Shown here piece after piece: positions 16,671-26,022 of a stretch of DNA of 41,945 nt. The stretch spans positions 1 through 41,945 of the forward strand of contig CAMVGV010000022.1 in the NCBI GenBank assembly GCA_947167135.1. Reading direction: 5' to 3'. Every line of letters starts with the position of its first letter. The first letter of the stretch is position 1. The translations under genes were made by a program, and so were the position numbers. The notes beneath the pieces were generated by a model. The model was not told the origin of the DNA. It saw only the letters and a list, made by a program, of their open reading frames with translations, and searched no databases. The DNA comes from an uncultured Lachnospiraceae bacterium. GTDB taxonomy: Bacteria; Bacillota; Clostridia; Lachnospirales; Lachnospiraceae.

Positions 16671-16700
16671 AGATTCTTCGGGCTGCGCCCTCAGAATGAC
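16671..16700. repeat. Dispersed GTCATTCTGAG palindrome, single copy
   Basis: A near-perfect hairpin: ATTCT, a TC/TC mismatch, GGGC, loop TGC, then GCCC and AGAAT, flanked by GAC. It matches the copy at 37977-38005 in reverse orientation and the ATCCT/AGGAT versions elsewhere. It lies between the divergent chemoreceptor and CDF genes, just upstream of the CDF promoter. Confidence 0.7.
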
Positions 16701-16713
16701 ATAATGCAAGAAC

Positions 16714-16742
16714 TTGGCAGAAGCCGAGATAAAGTGTATAAT
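16714..16742 (+). promoter_or_regulatory. Promoter of the CDF-like gene
   Basis: TTGGCA (16714-16719), 17-base spacer, TATAAT (16737-16742). The predicted start (16749-16750) coincides with the ATG at 16750, so the transcript may be leaderless. No Shine-Dalgarno sequence precedes that ATG. Confidence 0.65.
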
Positions 16743-16749
16743 TCCGGTA

Positions 16750-17637
16750 ATGAGCAAAAGATCGGATGCATTAAATGAACAGTACAAAGTGGCAGTTTTA
16801 CTCGTGGTATGGAAGATACCCGTCTTCTTCACCTCTTTTATTGCTGCGGTCGCCAGCCACTCTTTAGTGCTCTGGCTTGAATTCATCGAGAATGCAAGCA
16901 TACTGATCCCCGGTGTTGTCCTCCTCATTCTTTCAAGGAAGCTGAACCGGAATCTGAAATTCAGGTATAATTACGGTACGGAAAAGGTTGAGGCTATAAC
17001 TGCCCTATGCTGTGAAATGTTCGACCTTGCCGGTCTTTTCTGTATCCTCCTCTTCTCGGTTAGAAGACTGATAAACGGAGGATCCGAGGAGGAGGGTCAT
17101 CTCCTCTTCGCACTTATAGTAAGTATTGTTGGTCTCCTTATTGACTTTCTGATATACAGAAAAGAAAAAAAGCTTGCCGAGAATAATCACAGCAAGATGC
17201 TTCACACCGCCTATGTGAGCTCCCAGAAGGAGTTTGTGTTTGACTTTGTCTCCATAATAACGCTGATAGTGGGTATCATTTTCAGCGGAAGATCCTGGAT
17301 CCACTACTTTGCGCCCGTTGTCAGCATACTGCTTGTTATCTCTTTTTCCGTACTTGTGCTAAAAAATCTGAAGAGATCACTTATTGACCTTACTGACCTT
17401 ACCCTGGATGAAGAAAACCAGCTCATCATTCTGAAGATCCTCTCAGAATTCTATGAGGAATATGAGGCTCTTGGTGAGGTAAAAAGCCGTATGACAGGCG
17501 CAAATATCTATGTCGACATAGAGCTCTCGTTTTCAGACGACAGGTGCTATAAGGACATCAGGAAAACCGTGAAAGCCATGAAGGAAAGAGTCGCCGAGGA
17601 GCTTGGAAAGTGCACGGTTAATGTGATCATAATCTAA
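16750..17637 (+). CDS. Divergent cation diffusion facilitator (CDF)-like transporter
   Basis: A 295-residue membrane protein resembling the CDF family, which exchange divalent metals for protons. It has about six helices and a cytoplasmic C-terminal domain (about residues 220-295). The FRYNYGTEKVEAITAL segment matches the YPYGYGRAE region after helix 2. The usual metal-site pattern is altered: helix 2 reads EFIENAS where zinc transporters have DxxxD, and helix 5 reads SSQKEFVFDFVS instead of HxxxD. Zinc transport should not be assumed. The start ATG 16750 is judged from the promoter; upstream TTG at 16714 is inside the -35. Seven bases separate its stop from that of the convergent cyclophilin gene. 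Confidence 0.7.
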   Translation: MSKRSDALNEQYKVAVLLVVWKIPVFFTSFIAAVASHSLVLWLEFIENASILIPGVVLLILSRKLNRNLKFRYNYGTEKVEAITALCCEMFDLAGLFCILLFSVRRLINGGSEEEGHLLFALIVSIVGLLIDFLIYRKEKKLAENNHSKMLHTAYVSSQKEFVFDFVSIITLIVGIIFSGRSWIHYFAPVVSILLVISFSVLVLKNLKRSLIDLTDLTLDEENQLIILKILSEFYEEYEALGEVKSRMTGANIYVDIELSFSDDRCYKDIRKTVKAMKERVAEELGKCTVNVIII

Positions 17638-17644
17638 AAGTATC

Positions 17645-18175
17645 TCAGATCTTTTCCGGCTCGGGATATTCCTCCCCGAAGGTGTCAACCGTGACCTTCG
17701 CCATTCTCTGGGTCTCATAAGGTCTGTCGTCCGGCGCGGTTGCCGTATCAGCGATCTTATCTACGATCTCTATCCCCTCCGTTATCCTTCCGAAGGCCGC
17801 ATATTCCCCGTCAAGATGCGGCGAATCCTTATGCATGATAAAGAACTGGCTCCCTGCCGAATCAGGGATCATAGTCCTCGCCATGGAAAGAACCCCTCGT
17901 TCATGCTTTAATTCATTGGAAAAGCCGTTACCCGTAAACTCTCCCCTGATAGAATATCCGGGACCGCCCATACCTGTGCCCTTCGGATCTCCTCCCTGAA
18001 GCATAAAGCCGCTTATAACCCTGTGGAAGATCACACCGTCATAGAAGCCCTTTTTGATAAGAGAGATAAAATTATTGACCGTATTCGGTGCAATATCGGG
18101 ATACAGCTCCGCTTTCATAATATCTCCGTTTTCCATTTCAATGGTCACAACCGGGTTTTTTCTCTTTTCAGACAT
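17645..18175 (-). CDS. Cyclophilin-type peptidyl-prolyl cis-trans isomerase
   Basis: A cytoplasmic proline isomerase of 176 residues with no signal peptide. The cyclophilin core is clear: PNTVNNFISL, FYDGVIFHRVISGFMLQGGD with the catalytic Arg, GSQFFIM, and HLDGEYAAFGRI. Length is normal for short bacterial cyclophilins. AGGAGG precedes the ATG. It follows polC by 39 bases and is probably the last gene of the kinase-to-polC transcription unit. There is no terminator before the convergent CDF gene. Confidence 0.93.
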   Translation of the reverse strand: MSEKRKNPVVTIEMENGDIMKAELYPDIAPNTVNNFISLIKKGFYDGVIFHRVISGFMLQGGDPKGTGMGGPGYSIRGEFTGNGFSNELKHERGVLSMARTMIPDSAGSQFFIMHKDSPHLDGEYAAFGRITEGIEIVDKIADTATAPDDRPYETQRMAKVTVDTFGEEYPEPEKI

Positions 18176-18214
18176 TTTTTCCTCCTTTTAATGATTGATC
18201 CGGATGCTAAGTAG

Positions 18215-21200
18215 TCACACTCCGATATAGTCAAAAAGTGAAAGCTGGTTACTCTCCGGTATATTACTTAATATTCCCAGTTCCTTCAGCTTATCTGCCT
18301 TTAATTTTGAGCAGCCTGTGCGGCTCATAAAATCCTCGATCGATAAGAAATCCCCCTTGTCCTTCGTATTCTTAAGAGCTGCAGAAAGATCATCCGCATC
18401 CTTTTCACCGAAGCCTGCTATAGAAGAGATCGGCGGCATAATGGATTTTTCATCAACCTGCCGGAAATGCTTCGGATCTGATAGGAAGAGGTCTATGGGT
18501 CTGAAGCTGAAGCCCCTTGCGTACATTTCCTGAACCAGCTGCATATCCTTCATGGCATCAAGCTCTGTCTGTGACATCTTTCTCTTACCTACAGAATCAA
18601 GCTTCTCCTTTAATACCTTATACGCCTCCTTAAGCTTTTCAGGACCTAAGCACATGCTCTCATAATCAATGTCCGCCCTTATGGAGAAAAAAGCGGAATA
18701 ATATGCAAGAGGCCTGTTTATCTTGAACCAGGCAACGCGCCATGCCATCATAACATAGGCCACGGCATGGGCTTTGGGGAACATATATTTGATCTTCAGG
18801 CAGGAATCAATATACCAGTCAGGCACGTTGTTTTCAAGCATCCCGGCCTTCATCTCGTCCTTTAAGCCCTTGCCCTTTCTTACCGACTCCATGGTCTTGA
18901 AGGAAAGAGAGGGATCCATGCCCTTATTCATAAGGTAAAGCATGATATCATCACGGCAGCAGATACATTCTGACAATGTCATTCCCTTATCCTTTATAAG
19001 AAGCTCAGCATTCCCAAGCCAGACATCCGTTCCGTGAGAAAGACCGGAAATACGCACAAGATCCGTGAAGCATCTGGGATGGGTGTCCACAAGCATCTGT
19101 ATAACAAAATCGGTGCCGTATTCCGGGATGCCGAGAGACCCTGTCTTACAGCCTCCTATATCCTCAGGCTTCACTCCGAGAATCCCGGGGCTGTTAAAAA
19201 GACTCATAACCTCCTTATCATCAAAGGATATATCATTGATATCAACACCTGTGGCATCCACCAGGAACTTTATCATGGTGGGATCGTCGTGCCCCAGTAT
19301 ATCAAGCTTTAAGAGGTTATGATCTATGGAATGATAATCAAAATGGGTTGTCACCGGCTTCTTCTGGTCATTGGCAGGATGCTGCCTCGGAGTAAAGGAG
19401 TCGATCTCCTCACCTCTCGGAAGCACTATGATCCCTCCGGGATGCTGTCCGGTGGTACTTAATACACCTTCACATCCCTTTGCAAGCCTGTCGAGCTCCG
19501 GCTGTCTCTTATGCTCATTATGAAGAGGATCCTCAAAATACTTTTTTGTGTAGCCGTAGGCTGTTTTGTCCTTTACCGCCGTGGTAGTTCCGGCTCTGAA
19601 GGTCTGTCCGGCCCCGAATATGACCTCGGTATACTTATGGGCCTTACTCTGGTATTCCCCTGAGAAGTTTAAGTCAATGTCAGGCTCCTTGTCTCCCTTG
19701 AAGCCAAGAAAGGTCTCAAAGGGTATATCAAAGCCCATCTTCTGAAGCTTCTCCCCGCATTCCGGACATACGGCATCCGGAAGATCACAGCCGCATAAGC
19801 CTTCATTTTTTGCCTTTTTCACGGCCTCGGATTCAAAATCGGAATAGTGACATTTGGGACAGAGATAGTGGGGCGGCAGGGAATTCACCTCGGTTATTCC
19901 CGACATAAATGCCGCAAAGGAGGAGCCCACAGACCCCCGGCTGCCAACGAGATAGCCGTCCTCATTGCTCTTCCACACAAGCTTCTGAGCTATAACATAC
20001 ATAACCGCATAGCCGTTTCCTATGATGGATTTAAGCTCTCTTTCCAGCCTTTCCGTCACCTGCACCGGAGGAACCTCCCCGTAAAGCTCCTTTGCCCTGT
20101 TATAGCAAATATCCCTCAATATCTTATCCGAATTTTCGATGACGGGGGGTGCCTTATCAGGACGGACGGGGGAAATGACATCTATCATATCCGCTATCAT
20201 ATTGGGATTCTCTATTACGACCTCCTCTGCCTTCCTGTCTCCTAAATATGCGAATTCATCAAGCATCTCTTCGGTGGTTCTTAAGTAAAGCGGTGCCTGC
20301 TCATCAGCATCCTTAAAGCCCTTGCTGAACATTATTATCCGCCGGAAGATCTCATCCTCAGGGTTCAGGAAATGAACGTCACAGGTAGCGCAGACAGGCT
20401 TATTGAACCTGCTGCCGAGCCGCACTATCTCTTTATTTATATCCTGAAGATCCTCCCTTGTCTTTACGTACTTCCCTTCTCTTACAAGGAATTCATTATT
20501 CTCTATGGGCTGTATTTCAAGATAGTCATAAAAGCTGACTATCTCTGCGATCCTTTCCTTCGGCTCATGTCTTTCTATAGCCCTGTAGAGCTCTCCGGCT
20601 TCACAGGCGCTGCCGAGGATAAGACCGTCGCGGTGCTCCGATAAAAGTGAACGTGGGATCCTGGGTCTCCTCTGGAAATAGCTTAAGTTTGACTCCGAGA
20701 CAAGCTTATAGAGGTTCAGCCTTCCGGTCTCATTCTTTGCAAGGATTATGATGTGGAAGTAGGGAAGCTTCTTTATCGTATTTGCTCCTACACGGTCATA
20801 CTGTTTCAGATCGTAAAGAACCTCGACCTTATCCGCATACTCATCCTTAAGCTTTTCAAGAAGCCTTAAAAGGATACCTCCGGTGGCTGCCGCATCATCA
20901 ACTGCCCTGTGATGGTTTTCGAGAGACACATTAAGTGCTTCACACAGTGTATCCAGCTTGTGGTTTGTAAGCTCGGGAAAAAGCATCCTGCCGAGACCCA
21001 GGGTATCAAGAATGGTCTTATCAAAGCTAAAACCGTTATCCCGGGCCTTCTCACGGATAAAGCCGGTATCAAAGGCTGCGTTATGTGCGACGATAACCGC
21101 ATTTTCCGCAAAAGAGAGGAAGCGTGGAAGCACCTTGTCAATGGTATCCGCAGAATTTACCATGGAATCATTTATCCCGGTCAGCTTCTCTATTTCTGCC

Positions 21201-22726
21201 GGAATCGGGATTTCGGGATTCACAAATTCCCCGAAGGATGCCGCAACCTGCCCCTTCTCTATACGCACGGCGCCGATCTCTATTATCCTGTCACTGACCG
21301 GTGAGAAGCCGGTAGTCTCTATGTCAAATACCACATAATCCTGGTCAAAGCCTGCGTATTCCCTTCTGTCGCCCTCTCCCTCAGACCAGACTATCCGGTT
21401 TGCATCATCCACAAGATAGCCTTCACAGCCGTAAATGATCTTGAAATCGGGATTACTAAGTTTTTCCTTTTCATGATTTGCAGTGGGAAAAGCCAGAACA
21501 TTACCATGATCGGTTATGGCAATACTCTTCCATCCCCATGAATCCGCTGTTTTCATAATGGATTCCACACTGCTCACACCATCCATTTCAGAATAGTTTG
21601 TGTGGCAGTGAAGCTCTGTTCTCTTTACCGGAGAAAGATCCCGCCTTTCCTTTATGAAAGAACCCGTCTTTCTGATACCCCTTATCGAGGTAATGATCAC
21701 GTCATGCTCAAAGGTGTCGATCTCGGCAAGACCCTTAAGCTTGACAAAAATTCCCTTCTTACCCTTTTCAAGATCTGCTGCCCCGAGCTTCTCCCTGATC
21801 TCCGGAAGCTCTTCATTACTTACAAAAAGCTTGAACGAAATGGAATCCGTGAAATCCGTGATGCTTAAGATAAGAACCGCCTTTTCGTTCTTTATGGGGA
21901 GTTCCCTATAGGAGAAGAGCTGCCCTCTTATTACGACCTCTCCTATCGGACCCACGATATCCTTAATTGGTATCGGATCCTCCTTTACATCAGACCTGTA
22001 GAGAACATCAGGGTCGGAGGTCTGTCTCCTTGCGGGTCTTCTCGTAAAGCCTGCCTTTACGGATGAAGGCTCCTGTGCCGCGGCTTTTTTCTGTGCTTTC
22101 TCTGCCCCGGCTGCTTTTTCCGTCTTTACAGAGCCGCTCCTCCTGTCGATAAGATCCCGGAATTCCCTTTTCAATTCCTCCTCGACCATCCGTCTCTCAA
22201 GGGATATCTCACCCTTACTGTAGGATAAACGTATCTCTGTCTTTATACCGAATCTCAGATTAAAGACATTGGAAAAATACTCGGAAAGCTCATAGGCATA
22301 TCTTTCCGCTTCTTTTCCGAAGATCATATCCTCGGGTACGTTTAGGAAAATGGTGTTCCCGCTGCAGCTTATCCCGGAATTCCTGTAGAGCTGGTTTATT
22401 ATGGGATACTCCTCCCTGAGTTCCAGCTCCATTGACTCCCTGTAGCTCTCAAAAACGCCCTCTGTACTGAAATCTCCGTTCAGGCTGAACGATTCATGGA
22501 TCTTCGGCGTAACTCCCGTGTTTTTGAATATCTGTCTGTTCAGTTCCCTCTGGACACGGAAAACCGTCTCCTTGTCAATAACCGAATTGCTTAACGCATA
22601 TATATGGAATTCTTTTCTGTCCCTGCTTCTTAGGATCTTTTTTATCCTTATAGCATTAAAAAGCCCCTGCATTTCTGACGGGAGCTTTAATGTGGGAAAT
22701 ACTTCAAAGAATGCTTTACTTTCCAT
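18215..22726 (-). CDS. polC: DNA polymerase III alpha subunit, PolC type
   Basis: The replicative polymerase of low-GC Gram-positive bacteria, 1503 residues, near the usual 1430-1500. Order: N-terminal domain (1-210), basic linker, OB fold (about 250-350), first PHP half starting TELHCHTNYSEMDG (about 370), an inserted proofreading exonuclease with VVFDIETTGF (about 460) and HNAAFDTGFI, second PHP half, then the polymerase with four Cys-rich zinc ligands (CPKCHYS to CPECGEK, about 955-990) and the PDIDLNFSGEYQ catalytic Asp pair (about 1015). The C-terminal helix-hairpin-helix and tail end in LSLFDYIGV. The ATG overlaps the end of ispG by 11 bases, so the two are co-translated. Confidence 0.97.
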   Translation of the reverse strand: MESKAFFEVFPTLKLPSEMQGLFNAIRIKKILRSRDRKEFHIYALSNSVIDKETVFRVQRELNRQIFKNTGVTPKIHESFSLNGDFSTEGVFESYRESMELELREEYPIINQLYRNSGISCSGNTIFLNVPEDMIFGKEAERYAYELSEYFSNVFNLRFGIKTEIRLSYSKGEISLERRMVEEELKREFRDLIDRRSGSVKTEKAAGAEKAQKKAAAQEPSSVKAGFTRRPARRQTSDPDVLYRSDVKEDPIPIKDIVGPIGEVVIRGQLFSYRELPIKNEKAVLILSITDFTDSISFKLFVSNEELPEIREKLGAADLEKGKKGIFVKLKGLAEIDTFEHDVIITSIRGIRKTGSFIKERRDLSPVKRTELHCHTNYSEMDGVSSVESIMKTADSWGWKSIAITDHGNVLAFPTANHEKEKLSNPDFKIIYGCEGYLVDDANRIVWSEGEGDRREYAGFDQDYVVFDIETTGFSPVSDRIIEIGAVRIEKGQVAASFGEFVNPEIPIPAEIEKLTGINDSMVNSADTIDKVLPRFLSFAENAVIVAHNAAFDTGFIREKARDNGFSFDKTILDTLGLGRMLFPELTNHKLDTLCEALNVSLENHHRAVDDAAATGGILLRLLEKLKDEYADKVEVLYDLKQYDRVGANTIKKLPYFHIIILAKNETGRLNLYKLVSESNLSYFQRRPRIPRSLLSEHRDGLILGSACEAGELYRAIERHEPKERIAEIVSFYDYLEIQPIENNEFLVREGKYVKTREDLQDINKEIVRLGSRFNKPVCATCDVHFLNPEDEIFRRIIMFSKGFKDADEQAPLYLRTTEEMLDEFAYLGDRKAEEVVIENPNMIADMIDVISPVRPDKAPPVIENSDKILRDICYNRAKELYGEVPPVQVTERLERELKSIIGNGYAVMYVIAQKLVWKSNEDGYLVGSRGSVGSSFAAFMSGITEVNSLPPHYLCPKCHYSDFESEAVKKAKNEGLCGCDLPDAVCPECGEKLQKMGFDIPFETFLGFKGDKEPDIDLNFSGEYQSKAHKYTEVIFGAGQTFRAGTTTAVKDKTAYGYTKKYFEDPLHNEHKRQPELDRLAKGCEGVLSTTGQHPGGIIVLPRGEEIDSFTPRQHPANDQKKPVTTHFDYHSIDHNLLKLDILGHDDPTMIKFLVDATGVDINDISFDDKEVMSLFNSPGILGVKPEDIGGCKTGSLGIPEYGTDFVIQMLVDTHPRCFTDLVRISGLSHGTDVWLGNAELLIKDKGMTLSECICCRDDIMLYLMNKGMDPSLSFKTMESVRKGKGLKDEMKAGMLENNVPDWYIDSCLKIKYMFPKAHAVAYVMMAWRVAWFKINRPLAYYSAFFSIRADIDYESMCLGPEKLKEAYKVLKEKLDSVGKRKMSQTELDAMKDMQLVQEMYARGFSFRPIDLFLSDPKHFRQVDEKSIMPPISSIAGFGEKDADDLSAALKNTKDKGDFLSIEDFMSRTGCSKLKADKLKELGILSNIPESNQLSLFDYIGV

Positions 22727-23792
22727 AGCTTTCGAGTTCTGCCTTCAGGGCGTTTAGAAGCTCGTCTTCCTTAAGCTTTTTTATGATCTCCCCCTTCCGG
22801 AAAAGAAGACCCTCACCGTCTCCTCCGGCAATACCAATATCTGCTTCCTTTGCTTCACCGGGTCCGTTTACGGCACAGCCCATGACCGCCACCTTTATAT
22901 CGAGGTCATAATTCATCACCATCTTTTCAACCCGGTTTGCAAGACCAATAAGGTCTATCCTTGTCCTTCCGCAGGTAGGGCAGGAAACCACCTCCACGCC
23001 CCCTTTTCTCAGTCCCAGGGTACGTAAAATGATCTTTGCGCTTCTTACCTCCTCAACAGGATCACCTGTAAGGGAGACCCTTACGGTATCTCCTATCCCA
23101 CGGCTAAGTATCAGTCCCAGACCAATGGAGGACTTGATATTCCCGCTTACAACAGTCCCGGCTTCCGTTATCCCGACATGAAGCGGATACGCGCTCCTGT
23201 CCGCGATCAGACTGTATGCGTCTACACATAACAGAACATTACTCGATTTAATGCTGATAACTATATTATCGTAACCGTTTTCCTCAATAAGACGGGTCTT
23301 TTCCAGGGCACTCTCCACAAGTCCCTCCGGTGTGACGGCTCCGTATTTTTCCAGGTACTTTTTTTCCAAGGAACCGGAATTAACCCCCACCCTGATCGGT
23401 ATTTCCCTTTCCTTACAGGCAGCTACCACCTTCTTCAGGTTTTCCTCTCCTCCGATGTTTCCCGGATTTATCCTTATCTTATCTGCCCCGTTTTCAACCG
23501 CAGCAAGAGCCATCCTGTAATCAAAGTGTATGTCCGCTACAAGCGGGATATGTATCCTTTTCTTTATTTCCCTTATAGCTTCGGCTGCCGCCCTGTCGGG
23601 AACGGTACAGCGTATGATCTCACAGCCCGCTTCCTCCAGGGAAAGGATCTGCCGTACGGTTGCCTCAACATCGTCGGTCCGCGTATTGCACATAGACTGG
23701 ATAAGTACGGGAGAGCCTCCCCCGATCACCCTGTCACCGATATGAACTTTTTTTGTGTTGTCTCTGAACATGGGTATTATTATATCATTCAA
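22716..23792 (-). CDS. ispG: 4-hydroxy-3-methylbut-2-enyl diphosphate synthase (flavodoxin)
   Basis: The iron-sulfur enzyme of the methylerythritol phosphate pathway that converts MEcPP to HMBPP. Its 358 residues match the family. The TIM-barrel part has PVLIQSMCNTRTDDVEAT and VADIHFDYRMAL; the C-terminal part has cluster ligands SCPTCGRT and GCAVNGPGEA. It pairs with dxr a few genes upstream. Its start overlaps the last codons of the Ig-like protein gene (stop 23785), and its end overlaps polC. The ribosome binding site is weak, which suggests coupling to the upstream gene. ATG 23792 or the ATG encoding MFRDN are both possible. Confidence 0.96.
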   Translation of the reverse strand: MNDIIIPMFRDNTKKVHIGDRVIGGGSPVLIQSMCNTRTDDVEATVRQILSLEEAGCEIIRCTVPDRAAAEAIREIKKRIHIPLVADIHFDYRMALAAVENGADKIRINPGNIGGEENLKKVVAACKEREIPIRVGVNSGSLEKKYLEKYGAVTPEGLVESALEKTRLIEENGYDNIVISIKSSNVLLCVDAYSLIADRSAYPLHVGITEAGTVVSGNIKSSIGLGLILSRGIGDTVRVSLTGDPVEEVRSAKIILRTLGLRKGGVEVVSCPTCGRTRIDLIGLANRVEKMVMNYDLDIKVAVMGCAVNGPGEAKEADIGIAGGDGEGLLFRKGEIIKKLKEDELLNALKAELESYGK

Positions 23793-25989
23793 TCCCGTTT
23801 CTTTCCATTACAGGATTTATGACTAAGATCAGCATTCCGACAACAAGGAGAAATAACGCCGCAGAAAGTATTAACGGAATGACTGCCGCCTCTCTTCTGT
23901 AAATTGTCTTCTCCCTTCCGCTTTTTGACGGACCCGCACGGTTTTCACTTATTGAATTTTCCGATGTTTTTTCCTTTATGAAATAAATATCCCTGCTATT
24001 TAACTCTTCTCCTTTCCTTTTTTTCTTTTTTAGCGTATGCCCTCCCTTATTGTCCGAGATACTGTCTTCAGGCAGAAAATCACGTGAAACACTTGATTTT
24101 TCCTGCATATTTCCGGACAGCGTTTTCTTTTTGCTGCCGTTATTATCTATCAGAAATTCCGCACTTTCCTCCGTACTGTGTCCAAGCTCGTCGGTTGCGC
24201 TTATTTTAAGGATATATTTCCCGTTCTCCCTTATTTCGTGACCGTCATATTCCCGTCCGGAAAGAGTCATCCTGCCATTTACATAGGTGTAATCCTCGAT
24301 AGAGTTCAGCGGATCGGAATCAACGGAGAAAGAGCTGAAGGTCTTTCTGTCTATATCTTTAAGACTCCCCACCACCGGAGATGAACGGTCAATAGTGAAA
24401 TATCCGTATTCCTCATAGATATTTCCCCTGTCCTCTATCTCATAGTGAACCACATAATTTCCCTCGTCTGTGATCTCGATCTCCCCGGGCTCCGACTCAT
24501 ACACATCGGAAAGCTCCCCGTTTTTGTCATGTCTTTCGATAAAGACCCTGCCCTCATCCGGAAAGCTGTTCCCGACTCCCGCTTCTATCCTCACATTTCC
24601 TTCTGTTTTCTGGAAATTCTCAAAGCCTCTTAAGTACATTTCGGGAATCTCATCATATTCCATATCCCTGTCAGTATCTCTATTTCTTTCATCCTCCAGT
24701 TCAATATTGAAATCATAGGACGCCTTATTCTTAAGTATATCCTCTGCTTCAAGCCTCAGGCTGTTTTCTCCTTCCTTCAGCTTTTCAGCCTTGACACTGC
24801 TTTCCATACTTCCCTTTCTGTCCCCGTTAAACTCTGCTTCTCCTATATTTTTCCCGTTTAGGAAAAGTGAAAGCTTTCTTAATCCGGAAAGACCGTCCTC
24901 TGCATCAAAGCTAAGCATTAATCCGGTTTTTCCCTTTTTCTCTGCCTTAAACACCCTGTTCTTTAATACCGGAGCCCTGTTGTCTATCAATATCACCGGG
25001 GTTACCACCTCTCCCGAAATATTTCCGGCTCTGTCAATCGAGCGCACCGATACTATCCCGTTAAAGCAGGGAGAAAGCCTCAGACTGTCGCCGTATGCCT
25101 CATATTCGCTCCTTTTTATGGAATTCACCACATGGAAGATATAGTGATCGATTCCGGCAAGATTGTCCTCTGCTTCGGGGCTTATCAATACAGATCCCAC
25201 AGACATAAAGCTATCCCCCTCCTTAAGGCTCTTTTCTCCGGAAGCTTTGACAGATACATTTTTGATAACCGGACAGCTCTTATCGTATATGAAGTGTTCC
25301 GTATCCAGAGGCACCTCTGTTTCGATACCCCAGCCGTCCACTGCCCTTAGTGACAGGTTGTATTCTCCCTCATCAAAAACAAATTCCTGTATCTCCCCTT
25401 CTATTTCGGTTCTCTGCTCCTCTCCGTTTTTTTCCACATACAGATATGAACGTATCTCCGGAGGGGAAGTGATCTTTAGTACCGGGGCGCTGCCGCTTAA
25501 TATGATCTCCTCTTCCCCGTTTATTTTTTCATAACTGAACTCTGCCGAAGGTAGAAACTCCTCTTTTCCTCTGTACAGTACAGTAAAGCTCTCCGGCAGG
25601 CTCTTATCTTTTACGGTTTCTCCGCTTATCCTGTCCAGCCATACAAAGTACAGCTCCTTATCCTCCTTTATGTCAAGTCTGTAGCTTTCGTGAACCGGAG
25701 TATATATCTCCCTGCCGTCACAGTGTTCCGCTTCGCAGAAGATCCAGCTTGAGTCACCGTTCCTTACAGCCTCCGGCTCCCTGATATCAAAAAACCTGAA
25801 AATAATATCCGAGGTGGCGAGATACCTTCCCTTTTCGTCTGTTTTTACGGCATTACCTGCTATATCGGTTACGCTGTAGCAGTCCTCCGAAAATGCGGTG
25901 GCCGCAAACAGGATATTCAGTATGAACAGTATAAAGACCGTAAGGGTAAACTTAATCCACCTTCTTATCAATGTTTTTCCTGCTTTCAT
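23785..25989 (-). CDS. Exported, membrane-anchored protein with Ig-like repeats
   Basis: A 734-residue surface protein I cannot name. It has an N-terminal signal/anchor (hydrophobic about 12-33), then a run of beta-rich Ig-like modules. Module borders repeat the pattern YDKSCPVI, IDNRAPVL, IDRSSPVV and the strand DRAGNISG or DELGHSTE, typical of bacterial Ig-like folds. A charged, low-complexity segment (about 620-700, KKKKRKGEE) precedes one C-terminal membrane helix (about 702-724) and a short tail, so the bulk is outside. It starts 33 bases after the Ser/Thr kinase gene and overlaps ispG, so it probably shares the kinase's transcript. Plausible as a receptor, partner or substrate for the kinase; this is inference. 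Confidence 0.75.
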   Translation of the reverse strand: MKAGKTLIRRWIKFTLTVFILFILNILFAATAFSEDCYSVTDIAGNAVKTDEKGRYLATSDIIFRFFDIREPEAVRNGDSSWIFCEAEHCDGREIYTPVHESYRLDIKEDKELYFVWLDRISGETVKDKSLPESFTVLYRGKEEFLPSAEFSYEKINGEEEIILSGSAPVLKITSPPEIRSYLYVEKNGEEQRTEIEGEIQEFVFDEGEYNLSLRAVDGWGIETEVPLDTEHFIYDKSCPVIKNVSVKASGEKSLKEGDSFMSVGSVLISPEAEDNLAGIDHYIFHVVNSIKRSEYEAYGDSLRLSPCFNGIVSVRSIDRAGNISGEVVTPVILIDNRAPVLKNRVFKAEKKGKTGLMLSFDAEDGLSGLRKLSLFLNGKNIGEAEFNGDRKGSMESSVKAEKLKEGENSLRLEAEDILKNKASYDFNIELEDERNRDTDRDMEYDEIPEMYLRGFENFQKTEGNVRIEAGVGNSFPDEGRVFIERHDKNGELSDVYESEPGEIEITDEGNYVVHYEIEDRGNIYEEYGYFTIDRSSPVVGSLKDIDRKTFSSFSVDSDPLNSIEDYTYVNGRMTLSGREYDGHEIRENGKYILKISATDELGHSTEESAEFLIDNNGSKKKTLSGNMQEKSSVSRDFLPEDSISDNKGGHTLKKKKRKGEELNSRDIYFIKEKTSENSISENRAGPSKSGREKTIYRREAAVIPLILSAALFLLVVGMLILVINPVMERNGIE

Positions 25990-26022
25990 AATTTGTCTGT
26001 ACCTCTCCTTTCCCAGCTTCCT

